64,000 nt of DNA from Chionoecetes opilio (Eukaryota > Arthropoda > Malacostraca > Decapoda > Majidae), in assembly GCA_016584305.1 (NCBI GenBank), contig JACEEZ010001175.1, forward strand, positions 49,466 to 113,465, read 5' to 3'. The position numbers and the translations under genes are program-made. Position 1 is the first letter of the stretch. Each line of letters begins with the position of its first letter. The notes under the pieces are model-generated. The model was not told where the DNA came from, searched no databases, and was given only the letters and a program-made list of their open reading frames with translations. Shown here one piece after another: positions 1 through 11,650 of this stretch.

Positions 1-320
1 CTCAAAGGATAAATGATAAAAAATGTAGCAATGGAGACGGGGCCATACGAGTGTAGCTGAGGCCCTGTAAAACCCAACTAGATGAATACACACACACACA
101 CACACAACACACACACACACACACACACACACATACTCAGCCCCCCCCCCCTCTACACACACTCACATCCTTAAGGCCTCATTCATTACGAGGGTGCAGT
201 AGTTGATGACTGCGTTGTGGAGTCTAAACTTGTGGCTCTCTCTCTCCGCGCCCTTAGAACCAGGACCTCCAGCAGGGTGAGAGCAAGCAAGATGGGCGAG
301 GTCTGCATAGGGGGAGAACA
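1..320. repeat. Dispersed non-coding repeat A, copy 1 (with CA microsatellite)
   Basis: This stretch matches 47328-47700 closely: both hold an A-rich start, the phrase GTAGCAATGGAGACGGGG, a CA microsatellite, and then GTGCAGTAGTTGATGAC followed by CTCCGCGCCCTTAGAACC. No open frame is conserved between the two copies, so I read it as a dispersed non-coding repeat or the untranslated part of a larger mobile element. The CA tract lies at about 91-133. Confidence 0.6.
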
Positions 321-880
321 TAAGAACATAAGAACATAAGGAAGCTACAAGAGGCCGTGAGGCCTACACGTGGTAGTTCCTGTTACTTAACACAACCTTA
401 CATTCACCTTTCATCCCCATCCATGAATTTATCTAGCCTCCCTTTAAAGCTCTCTAATGACTCCGCACTAACTACCTGTCTATACGAAGTCCATTCAATT
501 CATTTACCACCCTATTTGTGAAAAAGTTTTTTCCTATTTTTTTTTTATATATACGGTTTTCCAGCTTGAATCCGTTACTGCTTGTTCTACCCTGGTTAAT
601 AGCCGTAAGAACTTTTCCTACCTCGCCTATATTAAAACCCTTTATCTACTTAAAAACTTCTATCAGACCGCCCCTTACTCTGCGTCTCTCGAGTGAGTGT
701 AACTTTAATAGCTTCAATCTCTTCTGATACCTAAGGTTACGCATCCCTTGAATAATTTTGGTCATCCTTCTCTGCACTGATTCTAACAAGGATATATGCA
801 CCCTGTAATATGGAGACCAAAACTGAACCGCATATTCTAGGTGAGGTCTGACTAGAGCCAAATAAAGCTTTAGAAGAACT
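321..880 (-). mobile_element. CR1-like LINE, 3' end fragment
   Basis: On the minus strand 646-861 encodes the C-terminal part of a CR1-type reverse transcriptase protein, with the typical VRPHLEYAVQFWSP segment and the later LESVQRR and ERRRVRG motifs. The 3' end is a short tandem 8-mer (TTCTTATG units, seen on the plus strand as gaacataagaacataag at 321-340). This resembles the short direct repeats that end CR1 elements. The copy is truncated at its 5' side and broken by frameshifts. Similar 3' ends lie at 49015-49325 (plus) and 58826-59090 (minus). Confidence 0.8.
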
Positions 881-894
881 TCCGCACTTTTACT

Positions 895-989
895 TGTAAC
901 ACCTTATAGTAATCCTCTCCTCTCCTCTCTCTGTCTCACCATCTGCAGAAAGTTGGGCACATCCTGGGCATCTATAATAATATAAGCGA

Positions 990-1060
<71 letters not shown>

Positions 1061-1110
1061 GTGTGGTGCTATAGGTTCCGGCCCCCGTGGCGCAATCCTA
1101 TCATATGGCA
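895..1110. repeat. Dispersed repeat B with GT microsatellite
   Basis: The phrase around 930-975 (CTGTCTCACCATCTGCAG, then GGGCACATCCTGG) recurs at about 48775-48815. A GT tract of about 68 bases follows at 991-1058. No coding potential beyond the microsatellite reading frames. Confidence 0.5.
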
Positions 1111-1249
1111 CAGTTTTGGAACCAGGTTGACCAGGGGAAGGTTTTAAGGCTATTTTGTGGATGATCCGATCACTTTAAAAAAAAAAAAAATTATCAGCCT
1201 ATTAGCGCGAATTGTGAAAAAAAAAGTGGGTTGCGAGAATTGAGGAAAC

Positions 1250-1500
1250 CTTGATGTAGGGTGATGGGTAATGGGTGAGTGAATGGGTGGGGTGATGGGT
1301 AATGGGTGTGGGGTGATGGGTGAGTGAATGGGTGGGCGGTGATGGGTTGGGGGTGATGGGTGAGGGAATAGGTGGGGGGTGATGGGTAATGAGTGTGTGG
1401 TGATGGGTAATGGGTGAGTGTATGGGTGGGGGGTGATGGGTAATGGGTGAGTGAATGGGTGGGGGGTGATGAATGGGTTGGGGCTGATGTGAATTGGTTG
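1250..1500. repeat. GATGGGTAATGGGTGAGTG-type minisatellite
   Basis: Imperfect tandem units of roughly 30-35 bases built from GATGGGTAATGGG, GTGAGTGAATGGGTGG and G-runs. The 108-residue minus-strand reading frame across it is Pro/His/Ser/Thr repeat and is not a gene. Confidence 0.75.
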
Positions 1501-1565
1501 GCGTTAATACATACATTTCTACATCCATGATTTCAGGAAAGTTAGAAGATGCTATCTGGAGAGTC
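1501..1565. repeat. Short dispersed repeat shared with 62613-62677
   Basis: The segment with TTCTACATCCATGATTTCAG and GCTATCTGGAGAGT is found again near the other end of the window at 62613-62677 with few differences. Function unknown. Confidence 0.6.
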
Positions 1566-1654
1566 TGTGTTTGGTGGGCCGAAGGCCCACCAATAGCCCT
1601 CCGCAGGAGCTAGCCAAAAAGTCCGCCAGGAGGGCGGCTTTGCGGCTAGTGTTC

Positions 1655-1830
1655 TATATAGGTCTCGTGGGGCGTGAGGGCATAGAAGACAGCCCTCACT
1701 CTGTAGTCCAAGCCCCTGTAGGTAGCGTTGGCGGGGGGCATACCTATTGTAGCCATGGGTGTGTGTGTGAGAGAGACAAAAGGGTAAGTGACTAAGAGCA
1801 AAGATGTTAGGGCTTATATAGTTCAGGAGA
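1655..1830. repeat. Dispersed repeat C, copy 1
   Basis: The blocks TCTCGTGGGGCGTGAGGG, CCCTCACTCTGTAGTCC and later GGGTAAGTGACTAAGA recur in the same order at 48825-48915 and 49370-49425. Together with repeats A and B this suggests one longer dispersed unit that other insertions have broken up in both places. Confidence 0.5.
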
Positions 1831-1865
1831 GTGAGATCAAAGTAGTACGGAGTGTATGGAGGTGG

Positions 1866-3192
1866 ATGATTACATAGGATTACATAGGAATAACAGACAC
1901 CAGGATACCTATTGGTCCATAGCGAGGGTATCTGCTGAACTACATACTACTAACTATCAACTACTTGTAAGAAAACAGTTGGAAAATGATACCATGTCCC
2001 TAAAGAGAATAGGAACATGGAAGTTTCATAGTGCAGAATGATAGGATATGAAAAATACTAACTACAACTACCACTACCACTACGACTAATCGATACGGGG
2101 GACTAGATACGAATTCGCACTATCAATACCCATTTACTTTACAGTGCGTGTCAAGTCTGTTTTTGAATGTAGTTATTGTGCTGGCCCCGACAACATTTGC
2201 TGGTAACTTGTTCCATCGTTCAACGACTCTAACATTGAAATAAATTTTACGGAGATCGGTGATGCAACGTTGACCGTTTAGTTTTAAACCATTATTTCTT
2301 GTTGTCACTTGAGTTTAAAGCTCGAATAGGTTCTCTTGATTAGTGACATCAAAACCTTTTAGAATCTTAAAGGTTTCTATCAAGTCCCCACGGATTCTAC
2401 GATCCTTTAAGGAAAACATATTAAGTTTCCGCAGTCTCTCTTCATAAGATGAATTTCGCAGAGATGGAATTTGTTTGGTTGCTCTTCTTTGCACTGATTC
2501 CAATTTGGCTTGATCTTTTACGAAACAGGGCGACCAGAATTGAACGGCATATTCCAAGTGGGGCCTAACCAAGGACATGTATAATTGTGTCATTACTTTC
2601 TGAGTTTTATGTTCAAAAATACGTTTAATAAAGCCCAACATCATATTTGCCCTTTTACTGGCAGCTAGGCAATGCGGACTGGTTTTCAGATCATTACTGA
2701 TGATGACACCTAAATATTTCTCCTGTTGTACTTCAGTTAACGATTTATTTTGCATTTGATAGTTATATTTGAGGTTATCGTTGCCTATATGCATTACTTG
2801 ACAATTATCGGAATTGAATTTTAATAGCCAGTTATCACTCCAATCTGATAGTTTGTCGAGATCACTTTGTATGAGTTCGCAGTTTTCTGTAGTATATGCT
2901 TTACCGCCTAATTTGGTGTCGTCTGCAAATTTCGATATTTTAGATACAAGTCCGCAGTCTAGATCGTTGATATATATCAGAAAAAGAGTAGGACCCAAGA
3001 CCGAGCCCTGAGGTACCCCACTAGTAACATCTAACCAATCAGATGCCTCGTCATTTATTACTACCCGTTGTTTACGATTTGAAAGCCAATCGCCAATCCA
3101 TGAACATAATTGCTCTCCTAAGCCATGTGCCCTTAGCTTGGTCAAAAGTCGCTTATAGGGAACTGTATCGAAGGCTTTCTGAAAATCAAGGT
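1866..3192 (-). mobile_element. CR1-like LINE, copy A (5' truncated)
   Basis: A minus-strand non-LTR retrotransposon, nearly identical to the 3' half of 37016-39648. On the plus strand its 3' end is two units of a 10-mer (GATTACATAG) at about 1868-1887. The 3' untranslated part contains ATTCGCACTA and the three-base CCA/CTA repeats near 2075. The 5' truncation falls within the reverse transcriptase gene and joins GGTGGAGGAGGAGG at 3192-3213. The 3' side is preceded by TGGAGGTGGATG, so both borders sit in GGA-type sequence. Confidence 0.85.
2124..3192 (-). pseudogene. CR1-like reverse transcriptase, C-terminal part
   Basis: This would copy LINE RNA at the nicked target site. The minus-strand frame opens in palm motif A (DFQKAFDTVPYKRLL), then has GVPQGSVLGPTLFLIYINDL, FADDTK (the catalytic D-D pair), the VRPHLEYAVQFWSP segment, and a C-terminal region that continues in another frame over 2124-2308 (VVERWNKLPANVV). 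The endonuclease and the fingers part of the polymerase are missing. The open frame runs past 3192 only because the GGA repeat lacks stops; that part is not element sequence. A frameshift or stop near 2312 separates the last 60 codons. A dead copy. Confidence 0.85.
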
Positions 3193-3302
3193 GGAGTAGG
3201 TGGAGGAGGAGGAGGAAGCTGACAGCGTAAATGTGGTCATCGATCTCTATAATCATCTTTTCAAACCTAGATACTTGTGGTGATAATGATAAGAATTGCT
3301 TT

Positions 3303-3448
<146 letters not shown>

Positions 3449-5290
3449 CATAACGACGCATACATAACTTTTCGAGAAACCTATCGAATTTATAGAAATA
3501 AATTAACATCTGTTTTAAGAGCTGCGAAAAACCAATATCATAAAGAACAATTAAAGCAAACTCAAGGTAATCCCATATCACACTGGCAGTCTATTAATAA
3601 AATTCTTGGCAGAAGTTCAACTACATCAAATAACTTAATTGAATTAAAACCTCCATGTAATAACACTGCTGATAAATTTAATGATAGCTTCTTGCGGTTC
3701 GGAGATTCCTTAACCAATAATACATAAGATAACTACTCACATAGACAATATTTATGCATTCCTCCAGCCTTTTCTATGTATCTGACTCCAGTAGAGGCAA
3801 CGGAGACAAGTACCTAACAGCCATTAAGTCTGACGCAGCTGGTTGTGACGACATTTCAACTAAACTTTTAAAGCTCACTGCTTCTTCTATTTATCGTCCA
3901 TTGACACACATAATTAATCTTTCCTTAAAAGCTGGTACATTTCCAGATCAATTAAAAAAGGCCAAGGTAATACCATTACATAAATCAGGGAACAAGAATG
4001 ACATAAAAAACTATCGTCCCATCTCAATCCTTCCTGCTTTTAGCAAAATATTTGAAAAGGCAATTTCTACTCGCCTTATTAACTACTTGGAGGGAAACAG
4101 CTTATTATCTGATTCTCAACATGGCTTCAGATCAAACCGCTCTACAGAAACAGCAATTTTACAGTTTGTCAGTGACTTATACCAAAACTTGGAACGTAAA
4201 TATTATGTTGCAGGAATATTTAGAGATTTATCAAAAGCTTTTGATTCTTTAAATCACCAGATACTTCTCGACAAATTAGAAAACATAGGGATAAGAGGTG
4301 TGCCTCACCAACTGTTTAACAGCTATCTTAGTAACAGGTCACAAAGTGTTTTTTGTAATTCCAATTATTCTCTTTCAAAATCTATATCTAAAGGTGTACC
4401 TCAGGGATCTATTTTAGGGCCTATACTTTTTCTTATATATATAAATGACATAGTCAATGCTAGTTCAAAATTTAAATGTACTATATATGCTGACGATACA
4501 AATCTCCTATTAGCTGATGATAACCTGAACTCCTTACATTTTAATTTGCAAATTGAATTGTTGTTGATAAATAAGTGGATACAGGCCAACAAATTAAATC
4601 TCAATGTTACAAAAACCAATTATATACTGTTTCAAAATCGTTCAATAAAAAATGTCATGCCCCCAATATTATTAGAAGGTGAACCAATACAACGTGTCTC
4701 TCATAAAAAAGTTTTTAGGTGTAATTATCGATGAAAATTTAAATTGGAGCCATCATATTAATGAGGTATGTACAAAGCTATCAAAAATATATGGCATCCT
4801 ATATAGAGTCCGCCATCAACTAACAACAGAGAGTATGTTAAGTATATATTACACTTTATGTTACCCTCACCTGATCTACTGTGTCTCCATATGGGGCTGC
4901 ACATGGCCATCATTTTTGAAAAAAATAGTAGTAGCCCAAAATAAGATCATCAGATCTATTCTATTCATGGATAAATTTGATTCTACCAGCCGTAATTATT
5001 CTCAGTTAAAATATATTAAATTTCAAATTAAATAAAAATAAAATTTTGTATTGTTGCTTATTTTTTAAAGATATGAATGAATGGTAACAAACTTTTCAAA
5101 TTTATTGAAAGTTCTCATAACACGAGGGGTAATAATATAAATCTAGTGAGTCCACAATTTCGAACAACCATCTACAACAAGAGTGGGTATTGACGGTCCT
5201 CAGCTGTGGAATTCCCTTCCTACTAATGTAAAAACATTAATATTTACAGTAATTTATTTCAATTTAAAAAGAAAATAAAGAGTTATTGTG
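3449..5290 (+). pseudogene. LINE reverse transcriptase (frameshifted)
   Basis: The first part (3449-3727) encodes a basic segment (FRETYRIYRNKLTSVLRAAK) usual between endonuclease and polymerase in such elements. A stop and shift near 3727 leads into 3754-4734, which carries NYRPISILPAFSKIFEKA, QHGFRSNRSTETAI, DLSKAFDSLNHQ (motif A), GVPQGSILGP and YADDTNLL (catalytic motif). A one-base shift near 4710 moves the frame to 4679-5035, with KFLGVIIDENLNWS and the CYPHLIYCVSIWG segment. Traces of the C-terminus continue to about 5290 in broken frames (GPQLWNSLP-like reading near 5200). The active-site aspartates are present, but the gene cannot make a full protein. Confidence 0.8.
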
Positions 5291-5650
5291 TTTACTTGTC
5301 AGAATACAGGATGTTAGACGAACGATGTAAGTGTGTGTCAATACGCAAGTCAGTGTGGATGTTCTATATTGTTAACGCTTGTAAGAATGCATTTTGTTGG
5401 AGATTTGGTGCTTGTTTTTACATAATTGGAATCTTATTTACTGTATTTGTAAAGTTTGATTGCATAATAATCTATTCAAAATAATTTCTTAGAAAATAAT
5501 GTTGCCTGTGTACTGCCAAATTTAGATTAGAAATTTCCGTCTGTCAAAGAGTCTTGGCTCGACAGACCATGCCGTTAATAGACATGGTAATATAAGTTTG
5601 TTTATATAATTATAGATGTAAACAATTATGGCAATAAATTTACTATTACT
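3449..5650 (+). mobile_element. Non-LTR retrotransposon (CR1/Jockey group), 5' truncated
   Basis: A plus-strand LINE starting at the GT microsatellite and ending in a TTACTATTACTACTATTATT-like tail at about 5635-5660. It covers the linker before the reverse transcriptase, the polymerase, and a C-terminal region. It is a different family from copies A and B: richer in A/T, with Ser- and Asn-rich protein. Confidence 0.8.
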
Positions 5651-5654
5651 ACTA

Positions 5655-5935
5655 TTATTATTACACACACACACACACACACACCAAAACAATATAGTAT
5701 CACCAAAGTGTCTAGGTTATAAAAGTTATATATAATATATAGAAGCTTTGACTCCATTATTTGTCCCGATATTCCTGTTTTTCTCTCTTTGTTCTATCAC
5801 CACCAATTTTTCCACAATATAGGATGATGCCTCTTACGCTGATAAGGATTACAGAATGAGTACAGCAGTGATAAGAATGATAAGAATAATGCATGTGTTG
5901 TACCTACCACTCACACCCCCAAAAAATCCTTAATC
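5655..5935. repeat. Dispersed repeat D, copy 1 (CA-linked)
   Basis: After a CA tract (5664-5685) the sequence with ATTCCTGTTTTTCTCT, TTCTATCACCA, AGGATGATGCCTCT and CGCTGATAAG matches 50930-51140 block by block, and that copy also follows a CA/GT tract. A short interspersed family with no coding content. Confidence 0.65.
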
Positions 5936-5965
5936 AATAAAACAACAAGCTACAAAGTGCTCGCG

Positions 5966-5968
5966 CGC

Positions 5969-6001
<33 letters not shown>

Positions 6002-6165
6002 CGAGAGAATGTCGGTGGTGGTGGTGGTGGTGGTGAAGGTGGTGGTGGCATCAATAGTGGGTGAGACATTCTCTGATACAGTTCGGTTCCTCACTAACAA
6101 CCTACACACACACACACACACACACATACACGCACACGAACGCACATGCAAACACACGCGCGTGC
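5966..6165. repeat. GT, GGT and CA microsatellites
   Basis: A CG run and GT run (5963-5998), a GGT run (6012-6050) and a CA run (6103-6165) follow one another. Reading frames across them are repeat artefacts. Confidence 0.85.
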
Positions 6166-6358
6166 AGTCATCAGCCAAGAGACTACTAAAAAACCCTCGA
6201 AATTACACATTTATACCAGAAAATAATGATAAAATTCAGAAAAAAAATGACTCATCAGACTTTTTCAACACCAAAAATTTGCAAAAATGATAATAACAAA
6301 TAATGACAAACCTTAGAAAAAAATTATTAATTGATGTTTAATAACAAAAATTACCGGT

Positions 6359-7895
6359 TGTTATGGTGGCTTATAGCTTGTTGTCCTCGTAGTCACCGTG
6401 GTAGGATTGGTTGTAGGTAGCGTGGCGGTATAGGCCTGAGCGGTAGGCACGTGTTGCGTGGTTCGGTGAATCACGCCTTTATGGACGTGCCTGGTCGTGT
6501 AACGTTGCGTGTGTGTGTTCGGGAGGAAGAATACATTTGTGTTGTATCTTTACGTGTAAGTAATGATGAGTTATTGGTAAAAAATCAGCTGCCGCCAAGA
6601 CGTTAACCACTGAGATCACGTCTGACCCCGGCGGCAATATGAGAACTACTTGACCTGGGGCCAGATGCCGCGAGCGAGCTAGGGCGCCTTATCCACTAGG
6701 GCGCTTGTGGTAAGGCGAAACTCCCTCCCACCGCTATGCTCAGTCGAGAATGCTGCCTTAGTGGCACCGCTAAAGGCGCTGAAAACTAAGGCATGGTCAG
6801 ACCCTGACTTAGTGAGCTGCTGTGGGCCTTTGACAGACATTCATCTTCTGTTTATAAGGCAAATACAGCCTTGTTTCAGTTCCTACAACGTAACAATTGG
6901 TGTTTACGTAATAATAGTGTTGCAAGGTGTGTATGAATTGATCGTGAAAGACTAAATGCGGCACTATTGGGTGTTATATGCTTGCGATAGAAATGTTGTG
7001 TTGTGTGTTGGTTGGCGGGCGGCGGGCGGCGGACGAAACGACGACAAGTGTCAAGGAGGGTGCTTGATTGGGTGCTCCGCCCGCACTAAAATGTTATACT
7101 AATACACGGTATTATCATACTATCAGATGATATTTAGGACAACTGAACATACCATCACCTTCACGAGACATTAGTGCATACCATGAATGTATAAAAATTA
7201 CAGTAAACTATACCTATAATAAGATAATGAGAGCAAAATGAAATCGTGTATAAACATTTTTTTTCTTTTACCTTTTTTTATTCAACTCCTTCTTATTCCT
7301 GCAATTTTGCTTGCATTAAATTTTCACTCACAGTTTCGGAATCAGCACAGTTTTCCGATAATCATGGCATGTGGCACGTCCCAATGCAAAAATGGTTAGG
7401 TGGTCAAAAATGTTTAGGTGATGAATGTCATACTTGTGAGAAACAGTTTTCAGCGGGCCGCGGGACGAGCGTTGCCTTATTGCAGATGTGAGGGAGGGAT
7501 TGACAAAAATTCTTGTTTTGGTGGAGAAGTGTTCAAGCCTTGTGATTGGTCGAAGCTGCCTAAGCAGCGCTCAGACAGGCAGCGTGATTGGCTATTAGGA
7601 TTATCGAACCACACCCACACCTTGGGCTTTGGAGGTGTATGGCAGGGCAAAAGCGCCTGAAATATCGACTGTACATGGGCTTGAGCCGGTGCCTTAGCCT
7701 TAGCCTTAGGTTACAAAAGCGCCTGAAGACCAGTAAAGCGCTTTTTTCGCCTTACCTCTATGGCACTTCTCAGCATCTCCCCCCTGACGGCTGACCCACG
7801 CTCACCTTGTCCGCAAGTAGGCGCCACTAGAGGTCACTACTATGCTACAAACATAGAGGCAGCAAACTTAAAAGTATAAATAGTTGCCTATTACA
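6359..7895 (-). repeat. Gypsy 3' LTR, split by an insertion
   Basis: 6359-6658 and 7787-7895 together (about 409 bases) match 17633-17643 plus 18493-18787 plus 20782-20878 of the other LTR. Shared landmarks are GCGTGGCGGTATAGGCC, GTCTGACCCCGGCGGCAA and ACTTAAAAGTATAAATAG. The LTR is interrupted between ACCTGG and GGCTGACCCA. Confidence 0.85.
6659..7786. mobile_element. Unclassified 1.1-kb insertion in the gypsy 3' LTR
   Basis: The sequence is absent from the partner LTR. Its ends are only weakly inverted (GGGGCCAGATGC on the left; the right end reads GGGGGGAGATGC on the minus strand), followed in both by AAGGCGAAA. I see no transposase. The interior includes CG-rich direct repeats (GGCGGGCGGC near 7015) and CCTTAGCCTTAGCCTTAG near 7690. 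The target duplication could not be resolved. Confidence 0.6.
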
Positions 7896-8338
7896 ATGCT
7901 CGGTCACCTACCGGCCCTGCCCTCACGGACCACTGATAAGGCAAGGCGCCGATTACAAGAATAAATGATATAAGTGCAAAATATTGAAAAGAGCATAATA
8001 CAAGATAAGTCATGCAACAAAAATAATTGAATCTGAAGTTTCACAATGCAAGTAAAAAAAATAACAACATAAGGCATAAACATGACAAACAAAAGTGCAT
8101 GACATTGCAACATGACTACAAACAAAACTCAGATATGAAATGGTAAAATAAAATAACTTAAATCTAATACACAAAGATGTGAGAGAAAAAAATGTGTAAG
8201 AGTGGCGTGGCAAGAAGTAGCCGATGCCGGAGCTGTGTGAGCCTTGCGCACTCAAAACAAGTACAAAAACTAATGATAATTAATATTAAAACAGGAGCCG
8301 GTATATGCGGCAGATAGGGCAAAAGTAAGGTTGAGAAC

Positions 8339-8560
8339 CTAGTGACGGTTAGCCGATCTAAGTCTTTGCCGATAGTCCAGAGGTTGCGGAGATTCAGTGC
8401 CAGAGTCATTGCGATCAAGCGGAGACTCGTTATCGGTCACGGCATCAGGACGAGGCGCATTAGTTGTTCTGAGGCTATCAACATGAATAACTTGAGTGCT
8501 GTTTTGAAGAAGATCTAAGATTCTGAATTTGTGACCATGAAGTTTATCAACCACTAGTTA
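8339..8560 (-). pseudogene. Gypsy integrase C-terminal tail
   Basis: The minus strand reads LHGHKFRILDLLQNSTQVIH followed by VDSLR. This is the usual C-terminal sequence of Ty3/gypsy polyproteins after the integrase core, where the protein contacts DNA. A stop at 8554-8556 separates it from the core part. It is downstream of the core in the correct order. Confidence 0.65.
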
Positions 8561-8885
8561 AGGACCAGTAAATTTAGCAGCGAGCTTCGAATGGCGTTCA
8601 GGGGTAGTTCGCATGACTGTGTCACCAACGTCAATAGTGACAGGCTGAGCACGCTTGTGTTGTTGGTAGATGACCTCTGCTCTCGAGGCTTACAGTTTGT
8701 CACGTACCGCGGCGTGAATTTTACTAAAGACGTGCAACTGAGTCTTAGCATAATCATCCACCGAGTACGAGGGTGCGGGGCGCTGAGCGATTAAGTCGTA
8801 GGGAAGCCATTATTTGAAATGAAATTATTTGAAGCCATTGGAAGCCACCATTAATGGAAGCTGCTACTTGAAACAGCCAATCTTC

Positions 8886-9560
8886 TCAAGCCTCATGAAT
8901 AGAGCCAAAGGCATGTGGCAGAATCTCGAGAATTTTCCTGTTGACACGCTCAACTAAACCATTCGAGGCCGCGTGGTACATGACCGTGAAAGTTTGAGTA
9001 ATGTCATACTGGCTACAAATCGCTTCCAGGACTCCATTCTTGAATTTTGTTCTATTATCAGATACAATCACTCGAGGTGTTGTGTAGGGGCAGAAAACAT
9101 GCGTCACTAAGGCATGAGTAACTGCATCCGCAGAACTATTAGGTAGTGGCGCCAAGACGACAAAGCGACTGAAGCGAACAATGCAGACAAGAACATACGT
9201 AGAGCCTTGATGGCTACGGGGAAGCTGCAGAAGATATATCGCAATAGTATACCATGGGCCATCAGGGGTTTGGGGTACTCCAGGATAGGGGGGTTTATTA
9301 CAGCACTTTGTGTGGTGCGCAGGAAAGGCACTGTGCGACGGGGACGCTCAACGTCGACTCGCATAGTTTGCATGTAGATTTATGCCGGGCAGCAGCTAAC
9401 ATCTATCGCGACCCAGGGTGGCCAGCATGAGGAACGCCCATGGAGCAAGTGAAGCCACAACGTCCTTATAAGCATCAGGAATGACTAACTGGGAACATGT
9501 CTCTGCGCAATCACAGTGTCACGAAGTAAAAACACCATCATCAGACAATGAAAATTCAGA
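8886..9560 (-). pseudogene. Gypsy integrase (zinc-binding and catalytic core), frameshifted
   Basis: The enzyme would insert the retrotransposon DNA. The minus strand at about 9370-9425 holds a HAGHPGSR...AARHKSTC reading typical of the H2C2 zinc module. 9200-9310 has PPILEYPKPL and SHQGSTYVLVC in different frames. 8886-9155 has VIVSDNRTKFKN (second catalytic Asp region) and YHAASNGLVERVNRKILEI with the third catalytic acidic residue (Glu in the LVERVNRK segment). At least three frame changes are needed to read it through, so it is dead. Confidence 0.8.
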
Positions 9561-9850
9561 CAAAGTCAGGGGCATGCGGGGAAAAGAGGGGAATCATCGT
9601 CGGATTCGAGGGCATAGATGACTTTAGACCACTGTTCGTCTTTACGTTGTTCATCACGTAACTGATCAAGGGACCCGGTTAGGAAGTACAGCAACAGGAG
9701 CTACAGGTTATTACGCGACAATGAAATTTGCAACAACATTCAGGGGTCTTGGCAAGTACTTGAATGTTGGCGAAAACTCGAGTATCGTTGATACCAACGA
9801 GCGTTATATAAGTTTGTGATTTGTAAGTCTCGGGTATAGGAGGTAATATA

Positions 9851-9854
<4 letters not shown>

Positions 9855-9892
<38 letters not shown>

Positions 9893-9938
9893 TATATATA
9901 TTTTATATATTATATATAAAATTATATATGTATATATT
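9855..9938. repeat. (AT)n microsatellite
   Basis: Nearly pure alternating AT, continued at 10627-10722 on the far side of the inverted-repeat element, which therefore appears to have inserted into one AT tract. Confidence 0.9.
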
Positions 9939-9939
9939 G

Positions 9940-10049
9940 AGGCGTCCCGCATTAGAAGGGCCGCTCAGACCATTCTGCCAAAATCGATATTACAGTGTAT
10001 ATCACTCTATTGAGGTCTTAACTTTCGTCTGGGAGTGGATGAGTGTCCT

Positions 10050-10133
<84 letters not shown>

Positions 10134-10625
10134 TAGTAGTGATAGTAATATAAGATGTAATTTTTTTTAATAGTTACTACTACTACTAGTAGTTTAATAC
10201 TACTCCCACTACTACTAGAGGGTAACTGGATGAGCGGCCCTTAAGCCAACGCACTGTTTCTTCACCATTTTTTCCACTTTATGTTATTGTTAATATTGTT
10301 ATTTGTGTTTTTATGTTCCAATATTAACGAATTACCATTATTGTGCAGTATTAAAAAAAAAAAGCACTCAAATTCGGTGAACTTCCGAAACCATAACACA
10401 GTATGCCATAACTATGCAAAAATTTGGTAGTGAATTATCACGATCTCGAACATTTTTTTGAGGCCATCGTGATTGTGATTGCCTACCAGTTATTTTGAGA
10501 TTAAATTCATTGTCATAGCATAATTAATAAGAAAGTTATGGTTGTCAGAAGTTCGCCAAAACTTTGAACGCATTTTCTCACTTTTTTATTTTGGCGCGAG
10601 CGGCCCTTCTAATGCGGGACGCCTC

Positions 10626-10626
<1 letters not shown>
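9940..10626. mobile_element. MITE-like element with inverted ends, inserted in an AT tract
   Basis: The left end (GAGGCGTCCCGCATTAGAAG, continuing GGCCGCTC) is repeated in inverse at 10592-10626. An ATT is seen on both outer sides, possibly a 3-bp duplication, but the AT-rich site makes this uncertain. Inside are an approximately 80-base T tract (10051-10130, one G), a TAGTAG/CTACTA segment, and an internal GAGCGGCCCTTAAG resembling the ends. No transposase. About 687 bases. Confidence 0.75.
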
Positions 10627-10677
<51 letters not shown>

Positions 10678-10687
10678 TATATATATA

Positions 10688-10722
<35 letters not shown>
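10627..10722. repeat. (AT)n microsatellite, distal part
   Basis: AT repeat with a few CT and AAT interruptions; see 9855-9938. Confidence 0.9.
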
Positions 10723-10724
<2 letters not shown>

Positions 10725-11262
10725 AATTAAGGTGCATTTATTTTATGTATTACATCGTAAAAGCATGATGGCATCAACAATATCTTCCTTCAATCCCACG
10801 CCACTTTACTTATCTCCTTGACCTGAGGAGGCTGAGGGATAATCCCCATGCCCAGTCCACACCCAGGCAGCTTGGCAGAAATTCTACCTAGCTAATGAAG
10901 TCACACGGTGTTAATTAATGGGGTCAAATCTCGCTCACTCTCATTTCCCTATCCGCCCATCCACCCACGCCACGCTCTCACTCAATCATTCACCTACCCG
11001 CCCATCCACCCACGCCCTCACTCTCTTACTCACTAACCGATCCACGCCCTCACTCATTTCTGCAACACCCCTCCAACCCAATCACTCCTTCACTCACTCC
11101 TTAATTAACCCACCCACACTACTCACTCAATCACTTATTCACGAATCCATCCCCGCCTTCACTCACCTACCCACCCACGCCCTCACCTACTCACTCACTC
11201 ACCATGAACGAGGTTGAAGTGAAGTGATTATATATATATATATATATATTATAATATATATC

Positions 11263-11321
<59 letters not shown>

Positions 11322-11396
11322 ATATATATATACCTTATATATACCTTAATATTATATATATATATATATAATATATATATATATATAGTATATATC

Positions 11397-11441
<45 letters not shown>

Positions 11442-11650
11442 GGTAGGTAGGAACTAGACACATGGCCTGTTGAACTATTAATCATTATCCCCAGTAGTCC
11501 AGGAAACCCCAACTGGGTTGACCCCAGGTCAACACCAAGCGTTGGATGGAAAATTCATCCCTAGTAATGAGGTCACACGGTGGTGTTAAAGAGGTCAAAC
11601 CCCCGCTCCTGAGTCCTGGCTGAGGTGAAGTCAAGTGATTTTTACAGATA
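10723..11650. repeat. Repeat-rich stretch inside gypsy: two diverged copies around minisatellite and AT tracts
   Basis: 10800-10930 and 11480-11640 are diverged copies of one another: both have TATCCCCA-type starts, AGCTAATGAAGTCACACGG versus AGTAATGAGGTCACACGG, then a GGTCAAA step and TGAAGTGAAGTGATT versus TGAAGTCAAGTGATT at their ends. Between them lie a CACTCA/CCCACCCACGCC minisatellite (10920-11215) and an AT tract (11228-11440). No gene. Confidence 0.6.
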
